A stretch of 64,000 nucleotides of DNA from Methanoregula formicica SMSP (lineage in GTDB: Archaea > Halobacteriota > Methanomicrobia > Methanomicrobiales > Methanospirillaceae). The DNA is taken from the NCBI RefSeq assembly GCF_000327485.1, contig NC_019943.1, positions 1,302,001-1,366,000 on the forward strand, written 5' to 3'. Position numbers and translations under genes: made by a program. The notes beneath the pieces are model-generated. The model saw only the letters and a program-made list of their open reading frames with translations. It was not told the origin of the DNA and made no database searches. Positions 51,004 through 61,199 of the stretch are shown here, one piece after another (the first letter of the stretch is position 1; each line of letters opens with the position of its first letter).

Positions 51004-52112
51004 AAATTCTTATAGATATCAGCCATCCGGGTCATGTTCATTTATTTAAAAATTTTATCTGGGAAATGAAGAGACGGGGCCATGAAATCCTTGTAACGGC
51101 ACGCGATAAAGATGTCGTTATTCAGTTATTGGAGGCTTATGATATCCCGTTTCAACGAGTAGGGAAGAAAGGATCAAGTCGATTTAATTTAGTAATAGAA
51201 TTGGTTCAACGCGAGATTGAAATATTTCGAATTGCGAGGATTTATAATCCGGATTTTTTTATAGGATTATTTAATCCGGCAATCGCTCATGTGGCCACTC
51301 TCTTACATAAACCATCGATGAATTTTATAGATTCAGAACCTGAAGTAGTTAAATTTGCAGATCTCATTACAATTCCATTCTCAAATATTATTCTTACATT
51401 GAATTCAGTTAAACATAATTTTGGATCAAAAGAAATTAGAATTAATAGTTTTAAGGAGCTTGCGTCATTGCATCCGAATTATTTCTCTCCAAATTTTCAA
51501 ACAATTGAGAGTGTAGGGATAAAAGAGCCGGATAGTTATGCGGTAATCAGATTCGTTTCATGGGGTGCATATCATGACATTGGTCAAAATGGATTTAATA
51601 ATGACGAGAAGCATTTACTCATAAAGCAACTTGAAAAATATTTGCCTGTATATATTTCGTCTGAGTCTCAACTTCCAAAAGATTTGGAAAAATATCGAAT
51701 GCCGATACCGCCAGAGAAAATTCATGATTTTTTATATTTTGCGAAATTTCTAGTATCCGACTCTCAAACGATGACAACAGAATCAGCAGTACTAGGTACA
51801 CCAGCTATTCGATATAATTCATTTGTTGGACAAAATGACATGGGAAATTTTATCGAACTTGAGAAAAAATATTGCCTGATTTTTAACTATAAAAATTCAT
51901 ATGATGCCATACAAAAGGCGGTAGATTTAGCTCAAATACCAAACATAAAACAGATTTGGAAACCTCGTAAGGAATTATTATTAAAGGACAAGGTAAATAT
52001 AACCGCATTTATGGTTTGGTTCATAGATGCGTATCCCCAAAGTGTTATGGAAATGAGGAATAACCCCGATCTGCAATATTTATGGAGTCCTGTAACTGGA
52101 GAAACATTATGA
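51000..52112 (+). CDS. DUF354 (glycosyltransferase-like) protein
   Basis: A 370-aa protein of the DUF354 family, related to GT-B glycosyltransferases and UDP-GlcNAc-epimerase-type folds. Signatures: ILIDISHPGHVHLFKNFIWE at the start, PSMNFIDSEPEV near 105, FVSWGAYHDIGQ near 185 and the late VSDSQTMTTESAVLGTPAIR. It is frequently next to N-acetyl sugar amidotransferases in archaeal surface clusters, as here. The reaction is not established. Overlaps both neighbours by 4 bases. Confidence 0.85.
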   Translation: MKILIDISHPGHVHLFKNFIWEMKRRGHEILVTARDKDVVIQLLEAYDIPFQRVGKKGSSRFNLVIELVQREIEIFRIARIYNPDFFIGLFNPAIAHVATLLHKPSMNFIDSEPEVVKFADLITIPFSNIILTLNSVKHNFGSKEIRINSFKELASLHPNYFSPNFQTIESVGIKEPDSYAVIRFVSWGAYHDIGQNGFNNDEKHLLIKQLEKYLPVYISSESQLPKDLEKYRMPIPPEKIHDFLYFAKFLVSDSQTMTTESAVLGTPAIRYNSFVGQNDMGNFIELEKKYCLIFNYKNSYDAIQKAVDLAQIPNIKQIWKPRKELLLKDKVNITAFMVWFIDAYPQSVMEMRNNPDLQYLWSPVTGETL

Positions 52113-53251
52113 AAAAAAAACAAATTTGTGCAAGATGTGTCTGTGATGATAGCATTCCAGGAATCACATTTGATAATCGCGGTGTATGCAGTCTCTGCAA
52201 AAATTATGACCTTATCGAACTTGAGTTCCCTTCCAATGAAAACACGTATAAAAAATTTCAACAGATCGTTGATAACATCAAAAACAATCAAAGCAAAGGA
52301 AAATATGATTGTCTTATTGGAATTAGTGGAGGAACAGATAGCATCTATACATTATATCTTGCACGAAAATATGGTCTCAATCCCTTGGCACTTCACATTG
52401 ATGATGGGAGTGATACGGAAATCTCTGTCCATAATGTTCAAACCGCAGTAAAAAAACTGAATGTCGATTTGTATACGGTAAAAATTGATGAGTCTGAAAT
52501 ATCTGATCTCGAATTAGCTTTTTTCAGGGCATCGATTCCTGATGTTGAAACCCCTCCGGATATGGCGATTACTGCGTCATTGTATCACTGTGCCGTGAAG
52601 TTTGGGATAAAATATATTTTTGTTGGAAATTGTTTTAAAACTGAAGGAAAAATGCCGCCTGGTTGGAGTTATGGTGATGGGAAATACCTGACTGACATTC
52701 ACAATCGGTTCGGCCGTGTTAGTTTGAAGAAGTTCCCTAATTTAATGCTCAGCGATTACCTTTATTATTTTTTGATTAAGAGGATACAGATTGTCCGTCC
52801 TCTCTATTACTTACCATATATTAAATCGGATGTAAAAAAGATACTCGAAAAGGAATTAGGTTGGATTGATTATGGTATCGGTCACCATGAATCTCGATAT
52901 TGTCGATTTGTCCAAGGATATTTCCTACCCAAAAAATTTGGAATTGATAAAAGGAAAATTCATTTTTCTGCATTGGTTCGATCCAATCAGATGAGCAGAC
53001 AAGAAGCTTTGAATAAACTTGAGTTGCCCGCATGCAGTGATGAAATGGTAAAGGAAGATATTCAATTTCTCTGTAATAATTTTGGTATTGAACAAAATGA
53101 GTTTAACGAAATTATTAATTCCAATCCGAGATCTCAGACTGAATTCGATTCGTATTATTCTCTGGTTTGTAAATTAAAACCATTTATTGAGATTGCATAC
53201 AAACTGCATTTATTCCCGACTAAGATTTATGGAAGTTATAATCGGAAATGA
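52109..53251 (+). CDS. N-acetyl sugar amidotransferase (WbpG/PseA-like), copy 1
   Basis: A 380-aa PP-loop ATPase of the N-acetyl sugar amidotransferase family. An N-terminal Cys cluster (CARCVCDDS...CSLCKNY) comes first, with the ATP-binding GISGGTDSIYTLYLARKYG near residues 71-90 and a late KKFGIDKRKIHFSALVRSNQ. With ammonia from a HisH-type glutaminase it aminates acetamido sugars to acetamidino or amido forms. ATG 52109 overlaps the DUF354 stop (ATGA). A decayed HisH-like partner lies directly downstream on the opposite strand. A ~55 percent similar paralogue (estimated by eye) follows. Confidence 0.88.
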   Translation: MKKKQICARCVCDDSIPGITFDNRGVCSLCKNYDLIELEFPSNENTYKKFQQIVDNIKNNQSKGKYDCLIGISGGTDSIYTLYLARKYGLNPLALHIDDGSDTEISVHNVQTAVKKLNVDLYTVKIDESEISDLELAFFRASIPDVETPPDMAITASLYHCAVKFGIKYIFVGNCFKTEGKMPPGWSYGDGKYLTDIHNRFGRVSLKKFPNLMLSDYLYYFLIKRIQIVRPLYYLPYIKSDVKKILEKELGWIDYGIGHHESRYCRFVQGYFLPKKFGIDKRKIHFSALVRSNQMSRQEALNKLELPACSDEMVKEDIQFLCNNFGIEQNEFNEIINSNPRSQTEFDSYYSLVCKLKPFIEIAYKLHLFPTKIYGSYNRK

Positions 53252-53702
53252 TATGACTGAAAAAAATAAAAACAAGAGTTTGTTTCAATATTTTTCAGAA
53301 GAGGAATTTGTTTCTGGATTTGGACGGTATTCCATCCCATATGGGGAATTTTAAGATCTTTTTGTATTTGATTAAAATTAAAACGTATTGTATCCGCGTC
53401 AATCCAACCCAATCCATCAACCCCACCTTCTTCACTTTTTTTTGTGAATAGTTGCATCACAAGACAAAAACCCAGAATGGGTGTTTTCTCTCTCAAAACT
53501 TTTTTGTCAATATATTAATCAAATTTCTGCTTTTTAGGTGGTCCATCCCGGTTTTAAAGGATCCCACTCCGGGAAGAATTAACTTATCCGCATCAGATAT
53601 TTCGTTAGGGTCAGATGTAACTTTCACGAGTGTATCAAATTTTTTTATCTTGGCGGCAACAGTACCGATATTCCCTAAGCCATAATCAATAATGGTAATC
53701 AT
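53236..53702 (-). pseudogene. Decayed HisH/WbpH-like glutamine amidotransferase
   Basis: Two overlapping minus-strand frames together resemble HisH. The first 69 codons (53493-53702) read MITIIDYGLGNIGTVAAKI and ADKLILPGVGSFKTGMDHL. After a shift, 53236-53496 reads TPILGFCLVMQLFTKKSEEG and LKIPHMGWN, ending FYFFQSYHF. The GxCxGMQ nucleophile loop is kept with a Gly-to-Val change. About 70 C-terminal residues, with the catalytic His and Glu, are missing. A one-frame shift plus truncation means it is not functional. It would have supplied ammonia to the adjacent amidotransferases. Confidence 0.82.
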
Positions 53703-53739
53703 TATTCACCGGTAATAATTTGTTAAGTCTTTTTAATCA

Positions 53740-53779
53740 GCATTAATGGTTATATATACTACTACATTGATGAGATATT
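53740..53779 (+). promoter_or_regulatory. Promoter of the second amidotransferase gene
   Basis: GGTTATATATACTAC (about 53748-53762) is a strong archaeal TATA box ~25 bp before ATG 53780, with no ribosome-binding site in between. Transcription probably starts at or next to the ATG, giving a leaderless mRNA for the second half of the cluster. Confidence 0.6.
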
Positions 53780-54934
53780 ATGACTTCTTCAGATTACCAG
53801 ATTTGTTCAAAATGCATTTGCGATACTACTATTCCGGATATTTTTTTTGATTCCGATGGAGTATGTAATTTTTGTCATGAACACAATGAGAGAGAAAATA
53901 ATTCCCCCCTAAATGTGGAAGGGAAAGCACACCTCGAAAAAATTATTCAAAATATTAAAAATAAAGGCAACGGAAAAAAATATGATTGTATTATAGGAGT
54001 AAGCGGGGGCACTGATAGTACCTATTGCCTCTATCTCGCAAAACAATGGGGACTACGTCCTCTTGCGGTCCATTTCGATAATGGATGGAATAGTGAAATT
54101 TCTGTAAGAAATATTAAAAACGCAACAACGAAATTGGATTTTGATCTTGACACCTGGGTTGCAGATTGGGAAGAATTCAAGGATTTACAAATTGCTTTTT
54201 TACGATCTTCTGTTCCTGAAGCTGATATGCCCACAGATATTGCATATTTAAGCGTTCTGTATAAAATCGCGGTTAAGGAAAATGTGAAATTTATTATTAA
54301 TGGAAGTAATTTCAGAACTGAAGGTAAACAACCCTCCGCCTGGGGTTATGGGGATGGCAAATATATCAAGAGTGTTTACAAACAATTCGGAAAAGGGAAA
54401 AAACTGCAGAAAATTCCTAATCTTTCAATGGCGGATTTATTCTATTTTCATTTTATCAAGCAGATACAATTCATTAAACCCCTTTATTATATGAATTATA
54501 ACAAGCATGAAGCTATGAAGGTCTTGGAAAAAGAGGTGGGATGGCAATACTATGGGGGACACCATTTTGAAAATGTATATACACGATTCATCCATGGATA
54601 TTATCTTCCAAAAAAATTCGGGATTGAAAAACGCATCATTGAATTTTCAGCATTAATTCGTTCAAATCAGCTAACACGGGATGATGCTTTAGAAAAAATA
54701 AAAGAAGTGATTTATCCCAAAGAGTTAGTTGTTCAGGATATCCAGTTTATCATTAATAAATTGAATATTACCAATGATGAATACCAAAAGATCATGAAAG
54801 CACCCAATCGATATTTTTATGATTACAAAACCAATTATCCATTAATCATGAAAATGAGATTTTTCATTAACATAGCATATAAACTAAAACTTTACCCGGA
54901 CAAAATTTATGGGAAAATTCATATTAATATATAA
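53780..54934 (+). CDS. N-acetyl sugar amidotransferase (WbpG/PseA-like), copy 2
   Basis: A 384-aa paralogue of copy 1, collinear over its length: Cys cluster CSKCICDTTIPD...CNFCHEH, PP-loop GVSGGTDSTYCLYLAKQWG, FIINGSNFRTEGKQPSAWGY and KKFGIEKRIIEFSALIRSNQ. It has its own TATA box. Two copies may act on two sugars, or one may be a replacement. The HisH-like partner gene between the copies is broken, and no HisF-like gene is visible in the window, so the ammonia source must be encoded elsewhere. Confidence 0.88.
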   Translation: MTSSDYQICSKCICDTTIPDIFFDSDGVCNFCHEHNERENNSPLNVEGKAHLEKIIQNIKNKGNGKKYDCIIGVSGGTDSTYCLYLAKQWGLRPLAVHFDNGWNSEISVRNIKNATTKLDFDLDTWVADWEEFKDLQIAFLRSSVPEADMPTDIAYLSVLYKIAVKENVKFIINGSNFRTEGKQPSAWGYGDGKYIKSVYKQFGKGKKLQKIPNLSMADLFYFHFIKQIQFIKPLYYMNYNKHEAMKVLEKEVGWQYYGGHHFENVYTRFIHGYYLPKKFGIEKRIIEFSALIRSNQLTRDDALEKIKEVIYPKELVVQDIQFIINKLNITNDEYQKIMKAPNRYFYDYKTNYPLIMKMRFFINIAYKLKLYPDKIYGKIHINI

Positions 54935-54947
54935 GGGGGAGCATAAT

Positions 54948-56120
54948 TTGAATAAAGATTTACTTATTATTGCACCTGAATATTATAGCTTTGTTAAAGA
55001 TCAAACGGAATCAATCGCAATTTTTTTTTCGAACGTAAAAGTATTAGTTCGACATAATCCGATTGCAGAAATTTCAACCATACTTCCAATCAATTCTTTA
55101 ACAAATTTTCGAAAGAAAAATCTAATAAATTGCATAAACATTCCCCATAATATTTCTGTATTTCCAACACCCGTTTATTATGCCCCCCTCGATTTTTTTT
55201 ATAAACGATTGGGAGAACAACATTTTTGTGCTGTAAATAGTATCATCAGAAAGAATTACTTTCATTTTGACCTTATGCATGCACATGCCACATGGTCTTC
55301 TGGTTATGTTGGTGCCCGTTTGAAAGACCTGTATCATGTTCCGTTCTTAGTTACAGCACATGGCTATGACATCTATTCTCTTCCATTCAAAGATGCAATC
55401 TGGAAAAAGAAGATTGAATATGTCCTGAACAAGGCTGATGCAGTTATTACCGTAAGTCAAAGTAATCTCAAATGTATCCAGAAATTGGATGTCGACACTC
55501 CAGTTTATATTATACCCAATGGATTCAGAAGTGATCTCTTCTCGCCAAGAGAGATGGCAGCGAGCCGCAGAGTGTTGGGTCTTCCACTAGACCGGAAGAT
55601 TCTCCTCAATGTAGGAAATCTTGAACCCGTGAAAGGTCAAAAATATTTGATTGATGCAGTCAACGAGATCATTAAGGAAAGGAAGGATATTCTCTGCATC
55701 GTTGTTGGAATGGGAAGCGAGATACGTACCCTTGAGAAGCAAATTCTGTTCCAGGGGCTTGGTGAGTATGTTTTGCTCGTAGGTAAAAAGCCCCATGATG
55801 AGATCCCGTTATGGATAAATGCCTGTGATATATTTGTATTACCCAGTCTCAATGAAGGCAACCCAACTGTAATGTTCGAAGCTCTCGGATGCGGAAAGCC
55901 AATTATCGGAACGAAGGTCGGAGGGGTACCAGAGGTCATTTTTTCTGAAGATTATGGTTTAGTCGTTGAACCGGCTGATATTGGTGACCTTGCCGATAAA
56001 ATAATGATGGCATTGGATCGAAAGTGGGACCAGAAGAAGATCCTTGCGTATGCGAAGCAGTTTACGTGGGAAAATATCGCAAAGGAAACTTTAAAGGTAT
56101 TTACAAAGATTTCGGTGTGA
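54948..56120 (+). CDS. GT4-family glycosyltransferase
   Basis: A 390-aa GT-B glycosyltransferase. The acceptor half contains HAHATWSSGYVGARL and VTAHGYDIYSLP; the donor half has LLNVGNLEPVKGQKYLIDA and the GT4 signature VLPSLNEGNPTVMFEALGCG, then GTKVGGVPEVI. The TTG at 54948 is taken as start because AAGGGGGAG lies about 6 bases upstream and the beta-strand (LNKDLLIIAPEYYS) starts there; no ATG fits. Transfers a sugar to a lipid-linked or glycan acceptor; linkage unknown. Confidence 0.85.
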   Translation: MNKDLLIIAPEYYSFVKDQTESIAIFFSNVKVLVRHNPIAEISTILPINSLTNFRKKNLINCINIPHNISVFPTPVYYAPLDFFYKRLGEQHFCAVNSIIRKNYFHFDLMHAHATWSSGYVGARLKDLYHVPFLVTAHGYDIYSLPFKDAIWKKKIEYVLNKADAVITVSQSNLKCIQKLDVDTPVYIIPNGFRSDLFSPREMAASRRVLGLPLDRKILLNVGNLEPVKGQKYLIDAVNEIIKERKDILCIVVGMGSEIRTLEKQILFQGLGEYVLLVGKKPHDEIPLWINACDIFVLPSLNEGNPTVMFEALGCGKPIIGTKVGGVPEVIFSEDYGLVVEPADIGDLADKIMMALDRKWDQKKILAYAKQFTWENIAKETLKVFTKISV

Positions 56121-57220
56121 GATTTGTGAAGGTTGCACTTATCACGAATTACTGGAAGAACAGCGAAGGTGGAGGTATCAAAACATATGTCGTAAACCTA
56201 GTACAAGCTTTGAAGGACAAAGGGATCGATGTCAGCGTGTTTTTCAGGGAAGGTAACGATCCGGAGCAATTCTGTGGCGGGCAGAACAAGATCGCATTCT
56301 CATTAACCTGCTTCCGGCAGTTACTGAAGATTCGACCTGATGTAATCCACACTCAAGGGACGTGGTACTGTCTCCTCCCAGGAGTGATCTACAAGAAAAT
56401 TTTTGGATGCAGGTTGATCCATACTTTCCATACAGAACCTGATAAAAGTTTACAATTATTTGCAAAGTTTTTCTTCCAGATTCTCTTGAATACATGTGAT
56501 TGTGTGACGTTTGTTTCGGAGAGATTGCAAGAACGAATTATTGAAGTTGACAGGTTTTCATTCCAAAATTCTGCAATTACCTATGCGGGAGTTCATACGA
56601 TCACTGTTCCAGACTACCAAGTAAAGGAATTTAAAAAACAATATGGTATTAATGACAATTCGATTATTCTTACAGCAATTGGTATGACTGCTCTTCCCTA
56701 CAAAGCTGAAGGACTAAAGATTCTACTTCAGGCCATCTATTTAGTGAAAAAATCATATCCTAATATTATACTCATCGTTACGAGAGAAGGGCGATATTCG
56801 GAAGAGGTGAGGGCGTTTTCCAACGAGATTGGTTTGGAAAGACATGTTATTTTTACAGGGAATATCGAGAATCCCTTTATTCCATTGAAGATGTGTGAGA
56901 TTTATACTCATATAACGTTAGGTGATGGATTGCCAATAGCATTGTTAGAAGCGATGTCTATGGGGAAACCTATTATCGCGACACCGATTGCTGGTATCCC
57001 AGAAGCAATAGAAAGTGGTATCAATGGATTTTTAGTAGAGCCCAATCCCAAAAAAATTGCTGAAAAAATTGATTTTCTTCTTCAGAACCCTGAAATATGT
57101 GAAAAAATTTCTCAAAATGCGTATTACACAGCTAAAAATAAATTCACGTGGGAAAATGCAACAAAGACATTTATATTATTATATCGTGGAAATGGCAGTG
57201 AGATTGTGAATTCGCCGTGA
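56117..57220 (+). CDS. GT4-family glycosyltransferase
   Basis: A ~367-aa GT-B enzyme. It starts near VALITNYWKNSEGGGIKTYVV, has HTFHTEPDKSLQLFAKFFFQ and later a GT4 donor site ITLGDGLPIALLEAMSMGKP, then TPIAGIPEAIESGINGFLV. A GTG at 56117 overlaps the previous TGA (GTGA), and a second GTG is at 56126; either could start it. Second of two adjacent GT4 enzymes that probably act in series. The end overlaps the following membrane gene by 4 bases. Confidence 0.85.
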   Translation: MRFVKVALITNYWKNSEGGGIKTYVVNLVQALKDKGIDVSVFFREGNDPEQFCGGQNKIAFSLTCFRQLLKIRPDVIHTQGTWYCLLPGVIYKKIFGCRLIHTFHTEPDKSLQLFAKFFFQILLNTCDCVTFVSERLQERIIEVDRFSFQNSAITYAGVHTITVPDYQVKEFKKQYGINDNSIILTAIGMTALPYKAEGLKILLQAIYLVKKSYPNIILIVTREGRYSEEVRAFSNEIGLERHVIFTGNIENPFIPLKMCEIYTHITLGDGLPIALLEAMSMGKPIIATPIAGIPEAIESGINGFLVEPNPKKIAEKIDFLLQNPEICEKISQNAYYTAKNKFTWENATKTFILLYRGNGSEIVNSP

Positions 57221-59040
57221 TTTGTATGGTTTTTCCTATTCAACACACTACATTCTCCCAATTGAATTCTAGAATGATTCAAATTATATCCTCTTGCCAT
57301 AATAAAGAGCGGATGTCAAAAATCCTGTTGACAATAGGATATTCGTTAACAATAAATAATTTTCTTGTATTTTTTTTTTGTGTACCTCAAGGATATATTG
57401 TCGACATCTATTCGGCACTACCACTTAGTTTTTTCTTGTCATTGATTGTTTGTTATATAATAGGATCAACAGCGATATTTTGTAGTCAGGGAATTTACAG
57501 AAAACTTGGTATATTATTACTTTTTTTCAATTATTCTGCAGTTCTCATCATCCCGTATATGTTAGGTTATTACTCAATGGGACGGGCAGATGACATGACA
57601 TATATTGGTGAATACCTCCAGATTAGTACATCTGGCAGTATTTCTGGGTGGGATATTTATCCAGCCAGCCATATTATTGGCGCTGCTCTCTCAATAGTAA
57701 CAGGCCTTGATCCCCATATTATCTCTTTCGTAATTCCGCTTGTTTGTTCCTTCCTTTTTGCAGGAGGACTTTTTTTATGCTGTTGTCTTTTCCTCGAAGA
57801 TCAGATTCTTATTAATATTGCCATCCCCGCATCATTTATTTTTTATCTCGGTCCTTATAATTTTCTAAATGTTCCACATGGTTTATTTTTTGCAATTATT
57901 CCTCTTATCCTCTATCTAGTGTTCAAATTTATCAAACATCAAAATTTTATTAATACCGTATTAGTATTTCCTTTCATACTTCTTGTTCCATTTATGCACC
58001 CATTCATTGTTTTTTTGGTAGTTTCTACATTTCTCGCTTTAATAATATTCAGCCAAATTCTTAAAAAAGTTGAAAATTTGAACTATTTACGAATTCTGCA
58101 CTTATTCTTAATGGTTGTAATTGGATTTCTTTCGTGGTTTATTTTCTGTTCAACACTCATGGGGGACTTTTACCAAAGTTATCGATCTTATCTGCAGAGA
58201 GTAACGGAACCGGTTTTTTTCGAGACCACTGATAAATTAACCCGTATAAATATGAATCCCGATAAACTTTTTAAATTGTTGACGGTATACTATGGACGTT
58301 ATACAATTCCACTTCTGATTATTATAATCGCTATTATTATCATCTATTTAAAACGAGACAGAATCACTCTTGTTTTAAAAAATTATATAGCTTTTTGGGC
58401 TTTTTTTTACCTGTTTTTTTTAATGTTAGAACTAATCCTTTTTTTCAATCCAATAATTTCTCATCAATCAGATCGATTAACAAATTTAAATTTTATTATC
58501 TACGCTCAGGTGCCGCTATTTGTTGTATCTCTTTATGTGATTTCCATGAGATTTAAATCCCCGCTAGTAAAAATATTTTTATTTTTATTGATATTATCTG
58601 GTATATGGAGCCTGAGTCTTTTTGGTACTTTTAATTCACCAAATATTTTTAAAACAAATGATGCCTTGACCAATAATGAAGTCCACGGAATGAAATGGTT
58701 CTTTGGAACAAAGATTACTGAAAAAGTATTAACTCCCCTGAGTTCAATCAGAAGGTTTCAGGATTTATTATCAGATAAAAATTATGATTCAATGGTAATG
58801 GTACCTGATCATTTTGGTTATTCAGATAACACTCAATCATTCACGGAAATAAATTTAAAACGTGGTGAACAAAGTTATGTCGTTTTACTGACAATTGATG
58901 AACTTATGTATCAGAAAATCCCGGGATATATCGAAGTTGGCAGATATACTGAAAACGATTATTCTCGGTTCAGAAATGATCAGTCGATTAATGCGAAGAT
59001 TTACCATAGCCTTAATATTCAGATATTTGATATATATTAA
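57217..59040 (+). CDS. Polytopic membrane protein, GT-C-like
   Basis: A 607-aa protein with about 11-12 predicted membrane helices in the first ~470 residues and a C-terminal soluble ~130 residues. An early extracytoplasmic loop contains MGRADDMTYIGEYLQISTSG, whose acidic pair after the first helices suits a GT-C glycosyltransferase that uses lipid-linked sugars. The sequence similarity is weak, so it could instead be a polymerase- or ligase-like protein. Start GTG 57217 overlaps the previous stop; ATG 57226 is an alternative. Very AT-rich. Confidence 0.7.
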   Translation: MICMVFPIQHTTFSQLNSRMIQIISSCHNKERMSKILLTIGYSLTINNFLVFFFCVPQGYIVDIYSALPLSFFLSLIVCYIIGSTAIFCSQGIYRKLGILLLFFNYSAVLIIPYMLGYYSMGRADDMTYIGEYLQISTSGSISGWDIYPASHIIGAALSIVTGLDPHIISFVIPLVCSFLFAGGLFLCCCLFLEDQILINIAIPASFIFYLGPYNFLNVPHGLFFAIIPLILYLVFKFIKHQNFINTVLVFPFILLVPFMHPFIVFLVVSTFLALIIFSQILKKVENLNYLRILHLFLMVVIGFLSWFIFCSTLMGDFYQSYRSYLQRVTEPVFFETTDKLTRINMNPDKLFKLLTVYYGRYTIPLLIIIIAIIIIYLKRDRITLVLKNYIAFWAFFYLFFLMLELILFFNPIISHQSDRLTNLNFIIYAQVPLFVVSLYVISMRFKSPLVKIFLFLLILSGIWSLSLFGTFNSPNIFKTNDALTNNEVHGMKWFFGTKITEKVLTPLSSIRRFQDLLSDKNYDSMVMVPDHFGYSDNTQSFTEINLKRGEQSYVVLLTIDELMYQKIPGYIEVGRYTENDYSRFRNDQSINAKIYHSLNIQIFDIY

Positions 59041-59101
59041 TTAAAAATGTAAAGTAAAGATTTATTATAAAGATGTTTTTCTTGGTTGTAGGACTTCCAA
59101 T

Positions 59102-59967
59102 ATGCCCGTAAAAATATGTCCGATATGTTGTTCAGAATCTGATTTCCTTTGTTCACTTTCATCGAATTATTTGAAAAATGAGTTAGAAAATAATTTTAAC
59201 AAAAAAATTACCTGAAACCGTAGAAATAATTGATTATTCCATCAATAAATGTCGACAATGTTCATTAGAGTGGGCAGATCCTTCAGTACCAGGATCAACC
59301 GAATTTTATGCCTGGATCACGAACCAATCTGATTACTATCCTGCAAAAAGATGGGAATGGGATATTCTGCGTGATGAAATGAAAAAGAGAAATAAAGAAC
59401 AGATTTCACTATTGGAGATTGGTTGTGGAAATGGTGAATTTCTAAAAACAATTCGACAAAAGTTAATTGTTCACGGGGTAGGTCTTGATATAAGTTTATA
59501 ATCAATTGAAAAATGTAAGAAACAAGATTTGATAGCATATTGCGAAAATATTGAAGTATTCTCTCAAAGAAATGAATATCAAAAATTTTTTGATTACGTT
59601 GCCTATTTCATAGTCTCGAACACATCAGTAATCCTAAAGATCTTATTAATTCAATACTCCCATTATTGCGAAATAATGGAAAAATTTTTATTAGCGTTCC
59701 TTTTTCCCCCACCTCATACGAAACTTTTTTTTATTCGCCCCTCTGAATAACCCTCCACACCATCTAACACGATGGAATTATTCATCCTGTCTAAACTTGC
59801 CAATGAGGTAAATTTAAAAATAAAAATTATCAATGCCGAAATCGAAACCTGCATGGTATCGGACATTTTCAAATTTTGAAAAATTTTGTAAAATCAAAAC
59901 AAAGAAAAATACCTTATTTTTCATTTTATTGGATATTCTAAAAAATCCATATGAAATATATAATTAA
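59102..59967 (+). pseudogene. Decayed SAM-dependent methyltransferase
   Basis: Pieces in shifting frames spell a class I methyltransferase with an N-terminal Cys motif. The ATG at 59102 reads MPVKICPICCSESDFLCSL and stops near 59215. Another frame gives CRQCSLEWADPSVPG and the SAM motif LLEIGCGNGEFLKTI, with a stop near 59503. A third frame reads LINSILPLLRNNGKIFISVP. At least two frameshifts and one in-frame stop. The full-length gene would be about 285 codons. It is flanked by other methyltransferase genes. Confidence 0.8.
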
Positions 59968-60047
59968 TATCATCTTCAAAAAAATAGAGTTCGGATTAAC
60001 AATCAAACAACAGCGAATGTGATATTAATTGAATTGTATAAATGATA

Positions 60048-60282
60048 TCATCCGGTTTTTTTAACCGATACGTTAAGTTTAAACACTTTGTTGGAATGCT
60101 AGGGAAATCGAATGTTTTTATAGGAAATTTTCCTCTGATGAATATTGCACAGAGGGAATTAGATACATGAAATATATCATTCCTGAATTCTGGTTGACAT
60201 CCCTCCATGATTCCTGACAATGTTTCCCATCTAATGCGTTCGGGTGTATGTCCATAATCATGCCAAAAATTACCGAATCATG
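60048..60282 (-). pseudogene. Truncated duplicate of the 61200-62024 methyltransferase 3' end
   Basis: About 230 bp closely similar to 61200-61432: both contain the same reading IMEGC(Q/P)PEFRNDIFHVSNSL and the terminal VSVKK(T/I)G before a stop. Only the last ~75 codons are present, with no start, so it is a remnant of a duplication or recombination. The TylF-like gene lies between the two copies. Confidence 0.8.
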
Positions 60283-60300
60283 GATTTCTATGGAGCGAAG

Positions 60301-61056
60301 TTAACAATCATATTTGATACAAAGACGAGCGGAATAATCAAGACGCTGTAAATAGGTTTTTATGCTATTTTCCTTGAAATATTCATCAACCGCCTTCCTC
60401 GATCCCGCCCAATATCCATAATCATCAATAATTAAAATACCCCCTTTTGAGAGTTTGGGGTATAACATGTTTAATTCATGCTTTGTAGATGAATAAAAAT
60501 CAGTATCCAATCTTAAAATTGCAATTTTATCACTGATTACTTTAGGAATTGTGTCTTCAACCAGGCCTTTTATATAAAATATTTTTTCTTTGGGATAGCC
60601 TGTTAATTCCAGATTTTTTTTCACTTCTTCCAATGAGCAATTAACCCAATCAGAAGCAGTATCACTCTTTTTAACTTTTTGAAATGTCTCTATTGCTGGT
60701 TCACCAATATAGTCAACATCAGATTCTGTTGGTTTAGGCATTCCTTCAAATGTATCATATAAATATAAATTTCTTGAAAATTGATTTAAATTGTTCAAAG
60801 TCAATGCTACCGTCATCATACTTCCGCCCTTCCATACACCACATTCAACAATATCACCTTCAATTTCATTCTCAATGATATATTTCACAGATTGGATTAA
60901 TGGATATATCCGGTCTGTGTTTGTCAATGTAAATGGGAGAACCGATTCAATAATTTCAATATCCTTTTTTTCAAAATCGATCGGGTAATTATTTTTCTTA
61001 ATATCATATCCAAGAAAATTAAAAATTTTTCTAGCAGATGTCTTCCAATTTACCAT
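60301..61056 (-). CDS. TylF/MycF-family O-methyltransferase
   Basis: A 251-aa protein of the TylF (macrocin O-methyltransferase) family. GDIVECGVWKGGSMMTVALT near residues 68-87 is the SAM site, LYDTFEGMPKPTESD near 100 is the family signature, and LRLDTDFYSSTKHELNMLYP with IIDDYGYWAGSRKAVDEYF near 175-225 completes the metal site. It methylates a sugar hydroxyl, in this setting probably the terminal sugar of the surface glycan. Starts ~140 bp from the next methyltransferase gene. Confidence 0.88.
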   Translation of the reverse strand: MVNWKTSARKIFNFLGYDIKKNNYPIDFEKKDIEIIESVLPFTLTNTDRIYPLIQSVKYIIENEIEGDIVECGVWKGGSMMTVALTLNNLNQFSRNLYLYDTFEGMPKPTESDVDYIGEPAIETFQKVKKSDTASDWVNCSLEEVKKNLELTGYPKEKIFYIKGLVEDTIPKVISDKIAILRLDTDFYSSTKHELNMLYPKLSKGGILIIDDYGYWAGSRKAVDEYFKENSIKTYLQRLDYSARLCIKYDC

Positions 61057-61199
61057 AATATCTCTGTTAATAAACGGGAACTTAATATTATCGATTCATC
61101 AAATATGGGTGCATCATACAAAATTTTGGATATTTCAGAAAATTTGCGTTTAATAACAAACCTCTCCAAATTAAATATCGATCGAGGTATATAAACACG

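Noticed and set aside
53236-53702. Two independent small genes
   Set aside because: Both pieces match successive parts of one HisH-like protein and overlap at a frameshift.
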